Source: Pseudoflavonifractor sp. 524-17
GTDB taxonomy: Bacteria; Bacillota; Clostridia; Oscillospirales; Oscillospiraceae
Direction of reading: 5' to 3'
DNA length: 64,000 nt
Assembly (NCBI RefSeq): GCF_009935845.1
Contig: NZ_QWEK01000014.1
Location: 1 to 64,000, forward strand
Shown here: one piece after another, positions 18,523 through 25,912 of the stretch
How positions within the stretch are numbered: position 1 is the stretch's first letter
Layout of the letters: every line of letters starts with the position of its first letter
The notes under the pieces: model-generated
The model's input: only the letters and a program-made list of their open reading frames with translations
Database searches by the model: none
Told to the model about the DNA's origin: nothing
Position numbers and translations under genes: made by a program

Positions 18523-19248
18523 GATGTTGTCTCCTCCTTCAGGATTGTCAGAATGTTGGACGGTGCCGTCAGGTCCGTCAGGCTTGGCGTCAGGTTTTCC
18601 GCCTTCCTCAAGAGCCTGGCCAATCATGGCATATACCACGGTCTTTTGCTTATCGGTAAGGGTGTCGAATACCTCTTCAACTGTCTCCCTGTCTTCGCCC
18701 TTATCAGCAGACTTGGGCTCCTGTTTCGGAGCGCTCTTGGGCGGAGTGGAACCAGAGCCGCCGTCATCTTCGCCGGAATGGCAAAGCGCAATAGGCTCGC
18801 CGGTTCCAATAACGACCTCCTGCTCCGCGCCGTCGCCATGGGCCAAGTCTACGAAGTCAATGAAGGCCCCGGGGTTTGCCCCTGCAACGACCAGGCTGAC
18901 TTCCCGGATATCGCCGTGAATAACATCCCTGCCGTGGCCGTTGGGCTGCTGCTTCAGGCCGTTGGCATAGATGGACAGCGCCTGTACGTCGCCATGCTGC
19001 ACCAACTGCTTGGCCGCCTTGCCGCTGTCGGTGTCGTTGAAGAAGCCATAGGTGTACACACCGTCCTGACGATTCTCCAGGATAGCGTGTCCCAGGATGT
19101 TAGCGGGGTCATTGTGCTGGTGGTTCCACACGATGGGAACCGACATCCCGTCGCAGTGCTTGAAAGCGTCGCGGCGAATCGTACGTCCGTCGGCGCAGAC
19201 AAGGTCGTTTCGGGTTGCCCAGCCACTAAAGTCATACTTCAGTTCCAT
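17371..19248 (-). CDS. Prohead protease - scaffold - major capsid fusion (HK97 fold)
   Basis: 625 aa in three parts. Residues 1-150 are an HK97 prohead protease (U35-like): VPIVWNHQHND carries the candidate catalytic His, and ALSIYANGL and REVSLVVAGANPGAF the Ser-containing strands. Residues ~160-240 form an acidic scaffold-like segment (VEEVFDTLTDKQKTVVYAMIGQALEE). Residues ~243-625 are the HK97 major capsid protein. It overlaps the portal gene by 17 bp. An internal ribosome site and ATG at 18522 would also give capsid protein alone. Fusing protease, scaffold and capsid in one frame fixes their stoichiometry and occurs in some Firmicutes phages. Confidence 0.88.
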   Translation of the reverse strand: MELKYDFSGWATRNDLVCADGRTIRRDAFKHCDGMSVPIVWNHQHNDPANILGHAILENRQDGVYTYGFFNDTDSGKAAKQLVQHGDVQALSIYANGLKQQPNGHGRDVIHGDIREVSLVVAGANPGAFIDFVDLAHGDGAEQEVVIGTGEPIALCHSGEDDGGSGSTPPKSAPKQEPKSADKGEDRETVEEVFDTLTDKQKTVVYAMIGQALEEGGKPDAKPDGPDGTVQHSDNPEGGDNIMKHNVFDKPDEAQDFTLSHSAQMEIIASAKTKSVGTFQGALKLYAEQNSDTLKHGFEDIEALFPEYKDLKTGAPELITRDQGWVGVVMSKVHKSPISRIRTKNMDARGDDIRAHGYQKGKRKTPSGNMKLMKRTTDPQTIYIRDSMHRDDIIDITDFDVVEYQYGVMRMALNEEIAIAILIGDGRDEADEQKISEEHIRSVWNDDDLYTIHYDVDIEAARKEIQGSGTEANFGENYIYAEALITAALYSREKYKGTGTPDLFCTPHLVNVMLLARDMNGRRIYNSKADLAAALNVSNIYTAEQFEGLARTDKENIQHKLLGLFVNLADYTVGSTKGGEITRFNQFDIDFNQEKYLIETRLSGALTRLWSAIALEEPVKPVANG

Positions 19249-20488
19249 TTTGAACGTTGTCCTCCTTTGATGTTGTGGTAGGCTGCGATTGCGGTGTGTT
19301 CTCCGCCGGCGCGCTCAGATTACTGTTCCGGAGTTCGTCCGCTTTCGGGTCAGTCGAGGGCTTCATGCCGATCTTCTGTCTGATTTCGTTCGATGTCATA
19401 ACCTCGTTACGGGTGAACTTGTCTGTCATCTCGGCAATTTTGTCCACCGGCACCAGCTTGAACGGATCTCTGAAGAACAAGATGGACTGCTTCTGTGACC
19501 GAGCGGTTTTAGTGAGGAATTTCCGCTTCATCTCGTCAACAATGGCGGAAAGGATGGGTTCAATCGTTCTGGTGTAATAGTTCTGCATCGTCTTGTCGTC
19601 GGCGGAACCATCCATGATGCCCTGGGTCAACCCTAACTGGCTGTAAAGCATACTCGTCAGGTATTCGATCTGGCCCATAAGATTGTTGTCAACGGGTCGA
19701 TTCAGCTGAACCACACGCTCCGTCCCGTCGGTGTACGCGACGCCGTATTTGGAGCCGGATAACTGGTCCTCGATATCTTTACGGCGTTCTTCCGCCTGTT
19801 GACGCCTCGCCGCCGTCTTAATGACGTAAGGGAGCTGGATGATAAGATTGAGCTTTCCGGAACCGCTTTGTTCGTCAATTGCGTCCAGCAGGTTAAGCTT
19901 CCGAATCAATCGCTGCATAGTAGAGTTTGGCTCATTCATAACCGCGTAGAAAGGATTTTCTACAATGCCTACCGTACTTTTCAATACGAGAATATCCTCT
20001 TTCTCCCCTTTACGGTCATTATAAACGCGGATTTTTACATGCTGCGGATACCACTCCAGGATCTTCCCCGTCCGCATTGTCACAATGTCAAAGGCGCCGG
20101 TCTCTTTGGGATTGAATGTTGTATCCACCGGCACAATCGCGACACAGCCCTCATCCAGTATGGACATGGCGATATCCTGGGCAAAAGCCCGGCCTGCTTG
20201 GTCAAGATTCGCCTCAACGGTCAGGCAGTTATTCAGACCGCTGTCGATGACTTCTTTGAACCGGTCATTCTCGTCCAAGCGGACGTGCTGAATTGTCATG
20301 GAAGAAACATCTAAAGCAATGCGGTTGTAAACCGAGGTCACAATGGAGCGCTCGTTTCCCCGGCTGAAAACAGGCCGGTCCGGACGGTAGGAATAGCTGG
20401 GTCCAAAGGAATGGCGGTAATTGAGCGGGTCGCGGTTGAGAAACGTATTCCATGCGTGCCGCAGTCTGGAGCCAAGTGCCAGTTCCAT
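19232..20488 (-). CDS. Portal protein
   Basis: 418 aa, HK97-type portal: YNRIALDVSSMTIQHVRLDENDRFKEVIDSGLNNCLTVEANLDQAG near the N-terminus, GSGKLNLIIQLPYVIK in the middle, LMGQIEYLTSMLYSQLGLTQGIMDGSADDKTMQNYYTRTIEPIL before the C-terminal helical part. The last ~40 residues are Ser/Thr/Gln-rich. Forms the dodecameric ring through which DNA is packaged and ejected. Start at 20488 has GGAGGTGATG upstream. It follows a terminator, so it probably has its own promoter or depends on read-through. Confidence 0.9.
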   Translation of the reverse strand: MELALGSRLRHAWNTFLNRDPLNYRHSFGPSYSYRPDRPVFSRGNERSIVTSVYNRIALDVSSMTIQHVRLDENDRFKEVIDSGLNNCLTVEANLDQAGRAFAQDIAMSILDEGCVAIVPVDTTFNPKETGAFDIVTMRTGKILEWYPQHVKIRVYNDRKGEKEDILVLKSTVGIVENPFYAVMNEPNSTMQRLIRKLNLLDAIDEQSGSGKLNLIIQLPYVIKTAARRQQAEERRKDIEDQLSGSKYGVAYTDGTERVVQLNRPVDNNLMGQIEYLTSMLYSQLGLTQGIMDGSADDKTMQNYYTRTIEPILSAIVDEMKRKFLTKTARSQKQSILFFRDPFKLVPVDKIAEMTDKFTRNEVMTSNEIRQKIGMKPSTDPKADELRNSNLSAPAENTPQSQPTTTSKEDNVQNGTEV

Positions 20489-20523
20489 TCGGAATTCATC
20501 ACCTCCTTCATGACATAAAAAAT

Positions 20524-20549
20524 CCCGCAGACCAGTTAAGGTCTACGGG
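20524..20549 (-). terminator. Rho-independent terminator upstream of the portal gene
   Basis: Minus-strand stem CCCGUAGACC / GGUCUGCGGG (one G-U pair) around UUAACU, followed by AUUUUUUA. It separates the terminase/tagged-toxin cluster from the portal-capsid cluster. Confidence 0.82.
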
Positions 20550-20578
20550 TTATGAGGCATTCTCCATTTTGAAGATTG

Positions 20579-20809
20579 TCAGCTCTCGCCAATGATCTCG
20601 ATGGATTTGATTTCAGGGGCGTTGAGCTGAACCGGGTTGGCGTATTGGTAGCCGTCGCCCCTCACGGGATAGTCGAGGATGACCGCCGCAATACCCTCCG
20701 GCTCATTGTAATACGGATCGACATAGTCGCCGACAATGCCCTCAAAAATATCGCCATCCATATCAATCAAGCGAACTAATTTACCCTCAAGTTCCTCGCT
20801 GAGTTCCAT
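20579..20809 (-). CDS. Small acidic LSM-like protein; candidate partner or immunity protein of the Ntox50 gene
   Basis: 76 aa with a beta-rich pattern: ELEGKLVRLIDMDGDIFEGIVGDYVDPYYNEPEGIAAVILDYP, ending APEIKSIEIIGES, which resembles short LSM/SH3-like barrels. It starts directly after the stop of the Ntox50-domain gene (20810), so the two are translationally coupled. Being small, acidic and immediately 3' of a toxin-domain gene fits an immunity protein, but similar small proteins are common in Clostridia elements without toxins, so this is only an inference. Confidence 0.5.
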   Translation of the reverse strand: MELSEELEGKLVRLIDMDGDIFEGIVGDYVDPYYNEPEGIAAVILDYPVRGDGYQYANPVQLNAPEIKSIEIIGES

Positions 20810-21277
20810 TCAATCTTCCTCCTTTCGCGGATAAATATGCGTTCCGGTTTTGGAATAGACGATCATAGCTTTGTTGGTTTTGGTTTCCATCCCATCGCGG
20901 CCAACATGCGTACCAATAATATATGGGTTTTCAACTTTTTCTTTTCTAAGCCATTCCCCTGCCTTGGTTGTAACAGCATCGCCAGTTCCGCTCAGCCGGT
21001 CTACGAGAGTCTGAGCAAAGTCAAGGCCGCCGTCTATGTAGCTTCTGCCTGGAGCGTGACCTTCTCGGGTGTGCCGCATTTGTTTTTCACGATTGACTGT
21101 TTTGGATACCAAACCAGAAGCGATTGCATCTGCTACGATTGTATCACTTCCGCTCCGTTTTGCAACAGCTTTCTTATGGCCCAACTGCTCAGGCGTGCGG
21201 CGAACACCCCATTTCATTCCTTTGACGCCGTAGTGCATCAGAAACTTACTCAGAGGAGGTTTGTTGTAGAAATCCAA
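20810..21277 (-). CDS. Tagged polymorphic-toxin-domain protein (Ntox50-like)
   Basis: 155 aa with a TTG start (AGTAGGAGGTGAAACT upstream). Residues 15-27 carry the tag HYGVKGMKWGVRR. From about residue 60 the sequence REKQMRHTREGHAPGRSYIDGG...GEWLRKEKVENPYIIGTHVG...KAMIVYSKTGTHIYPRKE fits the Ntox50 (polymorphic toxin type 50) pattern, a predicted RNase-type toxin domain also seen on phage minor head proteins. It sits between TerL and portal, where minor head proteins lie. Its first ~7 residues and leader closely resemble those of the papain-like toxin-domain gene at 24892-25794, so a 5' cassette seems to be shared. Domain call from pattern memory. Confidence 0.65.
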   Translation of the reverse strand: MDFYNKPPLSKFLMHYGVKGMKWGVRRTPEQLGHKKAVAKRSGSDTIVADAIASGLVSKTVNREKQMRHTREGHAPGRSYIDGGLDFAQTLVDRLSGTGDAVTTKAGEWLRKEKVENPYIIGTHVGRDGMETKTNKAMIVYSKTGTHIYPRKEED

Positions 21278-21288
21278 AGTTTCACCTC

Positions 21289-23034
21289 CTACTCAAATGC
21301 TTCCGGATTATGCTTATAGGCGATATAGGCATCCATCACAGCCGCAACGGCATCGATTTTCTGCTCATACCGCTTTTTCAGCAGCTTTCGGTTTCCATTG
21401 GTGTCTTCCATGGCGATGCAGTTTCCCATGGCATAGGTCATAAGCTCCTCGTCAAAAATGAGCAATCTGTCTTCGGCGAGCTTCTTCAGTTCGCCAAGAG
21501 GCACAGACTCTGTCTTTGCGCCCTGAATGACCTTTTCGATGCCAAAAGGCCCATTCTCAGCGGCCCAGCGTTCCACGAACTCCTTGGCGTTGTATGGGTC
21601 ATACCCAAAACACCGAACGTCATAACCGCATTGAACGATGTGATTATCCAGGTCCTCGTAGACCTGCATCATGTCAAGAACTGTTCCCTCAAGAACAATA
21701 AGACTGCCTTCGTTCATGAACTGCTCATACTTAATTCGCATGGCCACCGGGAGTTTATTCAGTGTGCGGGAAGAAATGTAGTTCCGAGTCTTTACCCCAA
21801 AACGTCCATTTCGCAACGGAAAGAGAAATGCAAAGGAACAAAAGTCATCGCCTTGAGAAAGGTCTCCCCCAAGAGCACATGGCAGTTGCCAAAAGCTCCG
21901 ATGAGGATGACAGAGTGTTTCTTCATACGTGAAGTAGTAGGTATAGCCCTCCATGGGCAGCCCAAAACGCTTTGCCAAAATATCATTCCTGGCCGCAGGA
22001 GCTTTCTCGGCTCTCTCCACATCCAACTGATAGGTTTCATAGGTGACTGTTTTCCCAATATTGGGATTGGCTTTCATCCACATCTCGGGATAGGCCACCT
22101 CGTCAACAGAGTCCAGCTTGTACCACCAAATGGAAACATGGGGATTAAAGTAATCCCCTTTGAGAATACTCATCAGCTCCATTTTGATGGTATCGCCCGC
22201 TCCATTTCGTACAGTACCCTCGGAACTGGTAGCGACAATAAGATAGTCGTCTACCTTTGAGGCGCCCTGCTCGATTGCGCCTATTACATCTTCCCTGATG
22301 TCGCCGGAGAGCCATTCGTCAACGGTGGCAATCTTGCATCGAAGCCCCTGGAGCTTATTGATGGACATGGGTCGAATCTCAATCAGCGAACCCGTCAGGA
22401 AATTCTCAATCCCCTTTTTGGTCGAGGCCAGTTTTACGCGATTGGCCTTGGATCCAGTGGTATTCTGGAGAGACCCTTCGGTCAAGAACTGGAACAACGG
22501 GCCGCGGGCTCTTGTAATGGCGGTGCGAATAGGAGACATGACCTCTTCGGCCAGCTTCATTGTTGGAGCCGTTGTAATTTGATGGGTGGTCGAGGTATCG
22601 ACATTTTCAAAGAACGATTGAATACACGAGTCGTAGACCGATTTAGCGGCCCCCCGTCCGACAATCAGATACTGCTTATTGATAAGCCGCTTCTTAATCA
22701 TCTTCTTGACATAGTGGCCGCCGTGGCCATCGGAATTAGGCTCGTAAACCGTCCGCTCTACGAAGTAATACCAGCCAAACACCTGCTCTCCCCACAGCTT
22801 AAAGGTGTCAAGGAGATGAAGATCGGAACCGTCAGTCAAAGTCATTTCAGACTCACAGTATTTGATCCACCCCTCAACCGCCTTATCATCGTAGTAAATT
22901 CCGGGGTTTGCAATGAGATCATCAATTCGGTTCATCTCCATTGAGACTTCTTTGCATACCGGGATTTCGCCTCGAATCACCTTTTCTCGGAATTGGCCGT
23001 AGTATTTGGGGACCGCAGTGTTTGATAAGGCCAT
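21289..23034 (-). CDS. terL: Terminase large subunit
   Basis: 581 aa. ATPase: Walker A variant VGRGAAKS (residues 125-132) and Walker B IATVDEW (235-241). Nuclease: GGDLSQGDD, FGYDPYNA and the C-terminal KIDAVAAVMDAY supply the acidic metal ligands. These are the marks of the HK97/Terminase_1 packaging motor, which cuts and pumps DNA into the prohead. The preceding gene ends 9 bp before its start. The 106-aa gene at 40230 is a possible distant small subunit, split off by the inserted element. Confidence 0.92.
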   Translation of the reverse strand: MALSNTAVPKYYGQFREKVIRGEIPVCKEVSMEMNRIDDLIANPGIYYDDKAVEGWIKYCESEMTLTDGSDLHLLDTFKLWGEQVFGWYYFVERTVYEPNSDGHGGHYVKKMIKKRLINKQYLIVGRGAAKSVYDSCIQSFFENVDTSTTHQITTAPTMKLAEEVMSPIRTAITRARGPLFQFLTEGSLQNTTGSKANRVKLASTKKGIENFLTGSLIEIRPMSINKLQGLRCKIATVDEWLSGDIREDVIGAIEQGASKVDDYLIVATSSEGTVRNGAGDTIKMELMSILKGDYFNPHVSIWWYKLDSVDEVAYPEMWMKANPNIGKTVTYETYQLDVERAEKAPAARNDILAKRFGLPMEGYTYYFTYEETLCHPHRSFWQLPCALGGDLSQGDDFCSFAFLFPLRNGRFGVKTRNYISSRTLNKLPVAMRIKYEQFMNEGSLIVLEGTVLDMMQVYEDLDNHIVQCGYDVRCFGYDPYNAKEFVERWAAENGPFGIEKVIQGAKTESVPLGELKKLAEDRLLIFDEELMTYAMGNCIAMEDTNGNRKLLKKRYEQKIDAVAAVMDAYIAYKHNPEAFE

Positions 23035-23042
23035 CGGATCAC

Positions 23043-23444
23043 CTACTTCTTTTTGGGCCCGCCATTAAAAATGGCGTTTGCGAATTCCTGTGGACTGAAT
23101 GATTTGGTGGCTGCGGCTTTTCCAGCGTACAACAGAGCTCCGGTAGCGGCGGTTGTCAGAACTCTGCTGCCAACATCCTTAAGAATTTTCTGGGCATAGA
23201 CACGCCCTGAGTTTACCTCTTGGTTGGTCAATTCTCGAAGCTGCTTCTCCAACTGAAGTCGTTCGATCTTTTTCTTCAGCTGGGCATTGGTCAGGGTTCC
23301 ACGGTTTTTGGCATCGGTTCGTTTCTTCGCTTCAGACACACGCTGTTTTCCAGCCGCGGTCAGACTGCCATCTGCGTTCTGAAAACGCCGAACCCCCCAT
23401 TTCTGCCCTTTGATACCGTAGTGACGGAGTTCAAGTTCATCCAT
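23043..23444 (-). CDS. Tagged basic head-region protein
   Basis: 133 aa. Residues 8-20 are HYGIKGQKWGVRR, followed by FQNADGSLTAAGKQRV, the usual continuation of this tag. Residues ~45-75 form a charged coiled coil (NAQLKKKIERLQLEKQLREL) and ~98-115 a hydrophobic stretch (VLTTAATGALLYAGKAA) that may be a membrane segment. Very basic overall. No known enzyme domain. Position before TerL plus tag suggest an internal head protein or a membrane-active protein delivered with DNA; this is inferred. Confidence 0.6.
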   Translation of the reverse strand: MDELELRHYGIKGQKWGVRRFQNADGSLTAAGKQRVSEAKKRTDAKNRGTLTNAQLKKKIERLQLEKQLRELTNQEVNSGRVYAQKILKDVGSRVLTTAATGALLYAGKAAATKSFSPQEFANAIFNGGPKKK

Positions 23445-23531
23445 TTTGAATTGTCACCTCTTTTCAACGACTTCCGGGACAAAAAGAGAAGAATTCGGTC
23501 CAGCCTGCGCAAAAAAGAAAAAAGGGTCAGT

Positions 23532-23732
23532 TCAGACCCTTTTCTCAATTTTCTCTTTGATTTTGTTCTTCTTGTCTCGGATGGAATATTTCATCTGCTG
23601 CGCTTTCCAATACACTGCGTTGCGTACCTCAGGAATCGCCATCAGGCTTGCTCCCAGTGTCACTCCGGGAACCACCATTTGGCCAATCCATAAACGTACC
23701 TCTCTCATAGTATCTAATTGTTTGCGTGTCAT
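23532..23732 (-). CDS. Small basic membrane protein
   Basis: 66 aa from ATG 23732 (AAGGAGTGTGTAATT upstream): MTRKQLDTMREVRLWIGQMVVPGVTLGASLMAIPEVRNAVYWKAQQ then a Lys-rich tail. One hydrophobic segment (about residues 16-33) with a positive C-terminus. Unknown function; small membrane proteins of this kind are common beside head genes of Clostridia phages. Confidence 0.55.
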   Translation of the reverse strand: MTRKQLDTMREVRLWIGQMVVPGVTLGASLMAIPEVRNAVYWKAQQMKYSIRDKKNKIKEKIEKRV

Positions 23733-23844
23733 AATTACACACTCCTTTCCATAAAAGGAGCTGTGAAATGTGCGGATCAGAAGCTCTGGCAACGCCGCCG
23801 GGTGTTTTCTGTTGCGGGGTCGATTTCTTTTTTGTAGAAACCTC

Positions 23845-23884
23845 TTGACAATTAGCACTCAATTGTGTAGAGTGCTAATATAAG
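23845..23884 (+). promoter_or_regulatory. CIRCE (HrcA operator) with a TTGACA -35 box
   Basis: TTAGCACTC (23852-23860), 9 bp, GAGTGCTAA (23870-23878) is a perfect match to the CIRCE consensus TTAGCACTC-N9-GAGTGCTAA, the operator of the host heat-shock repressor HrcA. TTGACA at 23845-23850 immediately precedes it on the plus strand and AAGGAGG follows, so it reads towards the plus-strand frame at 23952. CIRCE normally sits before groES/groEL or hrcA-dnaK; finding it inside a phage head cluster is unusual. Confidence 0.8.
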
Positions 23885-23903
23885 GAGGCTGTGTTCCAAT
23901 ACT

Positions 23904-24282
23904 GATAGCACACGATGACTGGCTGCGAATCTTGGAAAGGAGAGGCTTTGTATGAACGAAATCCAATTGGCGGAACGCAAATCCACCATCTTGACAAAAG
24001 ATAACAATGTCCCGAATCAGACCATAGAGGTTCTACCACAAGAACGTTCCGATCCGGCAGTGCCGCAAACACCGCCGGATGGGAAATGGATGACAATCAG
24101 ACACGCCATACACACTGTTGGAGTTTGTGTCGTGGCTGGTTTCATCGTGTTCGGAACAAGAGGGCGAAATCTGAAGTTGAGCGGATCACTGAACCCCCTC
24201 AAATTTACAATGTCCATTTCACAAGCAGTTGCACCTACTGCGTGAACACCTTGCTACTCGCAGCCAGTCATCGTGTGCTATC
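23904..24282. repeat. Perfect 25-bp inverted repeats flanking a 329-bp segment
   Basis: The 25 bases at 23904-23928 (from GATAGCACACG to GGCTGCGA) are the exact reverse complement of 24258-24282. With one mismatch the match extends to 28 bp. They enclose the only good plus-strand frame of the head region (23952-24245) and lie just downstream of the CIRCE promoter. This could be an invertible switch, a small transposon-like unit, or the base of a long RNA hairpin. Confidence 0.85.
23952..24245 (+). CDS. Hypothetical membrane protein inside the inverted-repeat segment
   Basis: 97 aa on the opposite strand to its neighbours, with a good ribosome site (AAAGGAG, 9 bp before ATG). The N-terminal half is polar and Pro-rich (PQERSDPAVPQTPPDGKW); about residues 49-68 (IRHAIHTVGVCVVAGFIVFG) could span the membrane. 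Not recognised. In the alternative phase the downstream bases read RNKRAKSEVERITEPPQIYNV, so a frameshift near 24150 is possible. The frame is real as a sequence feature, but expression is uncertain; the upstream CIRCE promoter is the main support. Confidence 0.4.
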   Translation: MNEIQLAERKSTILTKDNNVPNQTIEVLPQERSDPAVPQTPPDGKWMTIRHAIHTVGVCVVAGFIVFGTRGRNLKLSGSLNPLKFTMSISQAVAPTA

Positions 24283-24300
24283 GGTTTCGTTTTACAAAGA

Positions 24301-24328
24301 CCAAGAGCCCTGTTATAGGGCCCTTGGA
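24301..24328 (-). terminator. Hairpin terminator after the 24335 gene
   Basis: Minus-strand CCAAGGGCCC / GGGCUCUUGG (one G-U pair) around UAUAACA, followed by UCUUUG. It closes the small-gene unit before the inverted-repeat segment. The T-run is weak. Confidence 0.55.
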
Positions 24329-24334
24329 ACTTGC

Positions 24335-24532
24335 TTAGTATTTTGTCTGAAGATAATCCAACACGGCGTTGATTCCATAAGAGACAAGCAAACTCAAACC
24401 TGCCACCAATATACCTTTAGTAACCCCCTTACTGAATCGTTCAGTAGCATAGGCACATATGGCGTCGGCGTGATCCGACAGCATCAGCTTCCCAATCTCT
24501 TTTTTCTGCTCATCCGTGATAATTTTCTTCAT
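24335..24532 (-). CDS. Small protein with C-terminal membrane segment
   Basis: 65 aa from ATG 24532 (GGAGGTGATTTCT upstream): MKKIITDEQKKEIGKLMLSDHADAICAYATERF then GILVAGLSLLVSYGINAVL as a likely membrane helix. Unknown function. Part of the set of small genes between the papain-like toxin-domain gene and TerL. Confidence 0.55.
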   Translation of the reverse strand: MKKIITDEQKKEIGKLMLSDHADAICAYATERFSKGVTKGILVAGLSLLVSYGINAVLDYLQTKY

Positions 24533-24591
24533 AGAAATCACCTCCATAAAAGAACATGCCAAAACTGCGGAATAAAAAGCAAGAGGAGCCG

Positions 24592-24852
24592 TCAAGCTCC
24601 TCTTCTCAATGTTGCAGGGTCGATTTCTTTTGCTTTGTCCATAAGGCCTTCAATAAGGTACTCTGTGAAATACATGAGCGAAACCTCACCTGTTTGCTTA
24701 TTCACTTTATACATTCCATTATCGTAGAACTCCTCGGGTTTCATACGAACGTAGTAAAACCCATCATATTCACTAATAAACAGAATGGGGCCATTAAGCA
24801 TCTCGGTCAGGTTTTCATATATTGTTAAACCATTTGCCTTACATTTATGCAT
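24592..24852 (-). CDS. Small hypothetical protein downstream of the papain-like toxin-domain gene
   Basis: 86 aa, start set by AAAGGAGGATTTGT. MHKCKANGLTIYENLTEMLNGPILFISEYDGFYYVRMKPEEFYDNGMYKVNKQTGEV looks like a compact beta-rich fold. It is the first gene after the papain-like toxin-domain protein and so a candidate immunity or chaperone protein, but nothing in the sequence proves this. Confidence 0.5.
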   Translation of the reverse strand: MHKCKANGLTIYENLTEMLNGPILFISEYDGFYYVRMKPEEFYDNGMYKVNKQTGEVSLMYFTEYLIEGLMDKAKEIDPATLRRGA

Positions 24853-24891
24853 ACAAATCCTCCTTTCATAAAAGCCTTGGAATAATTTGCG

Positions 24892-25794
24892 TCAACCTTT
24901 GCGTACGTATTTGGAGATTGTATCAAGATTGATTTCTAAGCCATCCAAACGAGCAAGAGTTAAATTCCTGGAAAGGTCAATTCCAGTCCAGTAACTTGAT
25001 ACATTGCTACTTCCCGCTTGAACATCAAAGAACGACACCACACCGTCAACGATTTTCCAGCTAAAGGTATGGCCTCCGCCACCGCCTTTCCACTGGACGC
25101 CACAAAGCCCTGACGCATTTTGCCCAAATCGTTTGACGAGCATTTCTGCTGCATCCTTTTGGGAGCGACCAAACTTAGCCGCCGATCCCTCAACAATTTT
25201 CGCCCCCTTAAAACATTCTTCCACAACACCTGCGGGATTTAGAGGCTTCTGTCCTGGTGTGCTTCCAGCAGTAACATCGTAACCCGCCTGTCGCATAAAT
25301 CCCGCAATAGCGGATAGGACGCAATTATTATCGCCATCACGGCTTCCTCTCAGCGGATTCGTCTTCCTCAACGTATCCTCAAAGGATTCTGGCTGGGCGA
25401 GCTTCTTGAACCCCTTGACCGTCTCAACGGCTTTCTGCACCGGGGTGGGGCCAAGGCTGCTGACGGGTTTGCTGCCGATATCCTTTAGAATATCTCCGGC
25501 CAGACTTTGTCCATTACTTTTGAATTTGTCAAAAGTGCCCAGCTTATAGACTCCGTAGGTTGCCAGGGCCGCAGCGGCTGCGGTGGTGCCGATGGCGATA
25601 GCTTTCTTCTGTTTGGAGGTCAAGCCCTTCTTTTCAGGTTTTCCCTTTTCACCAGAATTATACCGTTCTTTTCCCGCCTGTGTCAAGCGGCCATTCTTCT
25701 CCTGAAACCGGCGCACACCCCATTTCATACCGAGAATGCCGTGGTGAGCTAGATATAATATCGTCTGAGGCGGCGGCTTATTGTAGAAGTCTAT
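24892..25794 (-). CDS. Tagged papain-like toxin-domain protein (Tox-PL-like), probable ATA start
   Basis: About 300 aa. Residues 17-29 read HHGILGMKWGVRR, followed by FQEKNGRLTQAGKERY. Residues ~64-86 (KAIAIGTTAAAAALATYGVYKLG) are hydrophobic. From ~145 the sequence NPLRGSRDGDNNC, then GGGGHTFSWKI and VSFFDVQAG, gives a Cys158-His242-Asp257 set as in papain-like polymorphic toxins. The start aligned with the sister Ntox50 gene is ATA at 25792-25794, 7 bp after AGGAGG; the GTG at 25803 overlaps the ribosome site itself. The inserted element ends within that ribosome site. Probably a minor head protein or delivered effector; domain call by motif. Confidence 0.62.
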   Translation of the reverse strand: MDFYNKPPPQTILYLAHHGILGMKWGVRRFQEKNGRLTQAGKERYNSGEKGKPEKKGLTSKQKKAIAIGTTAAAAALATYGVYKLGTFDKFKSNGQSLAGDILKDIGSKPVSSLGPTPVQKAVETVKGFKKLAQPESFEDTLRKTNPLRGSRDGDNNCVLSAIAGFMRQAGYDVTAGSTPGQKPLNPAGVVEECFKGAKIVEGSAAKFGRSQKDAAEMLVKRFGQNASGLCGVQWKGGGGGHTFSWKIVDGVVSFFDVQAGSSNVSSYWTGIDLSRNLTLARLDGLEINLDTISKYVRKG

Positions 25795-25799
25795 GGGTT

Positions 25800-25809
25800 T
25801 CACCTCCTG
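25800..25809 (-). repeat. Attachment-site repeat, toxin-gene side
   Basis: CAGGAGGTGA on the minus strand, identical to 38874-38883. It is the Shine-Dalgarno region of the papain-like toxin-domain gene. Together the two copies mark the ends of the mobile element; the serine recombinase crossover should lie inside this core. Confidence 0.65.
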
Positions 25810-25873
25810 TAACGAGTTGTCAAGGACTTTTTAATACTGTTCACAAAATATTCAAAAAATCGACACAGCAAAA

Positions 25874-25897
25874 GCCGGGGGCCTTATGGCTCCCGGC
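25874..25897 (-). terminator. Terminator after tnpW
   Basis: Minus-strand GCCGGGAGCC AUAA GGCCCCCGGC with UUUUGC following; one mismatch. It insulates the element from the phage toxin-domain gene that lies 80 bp further on. Confidence 0.75.
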
Positions 25898-25912
25898 CTG
25901 CTCGTGCGGCGC

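Noticed and set aside
17350-19281. 643-aa plus-strand open frame
   Set aside because: It is the antisense of the protease-capsid gene; no ribosome site and low-complexity hydrophobic translation.
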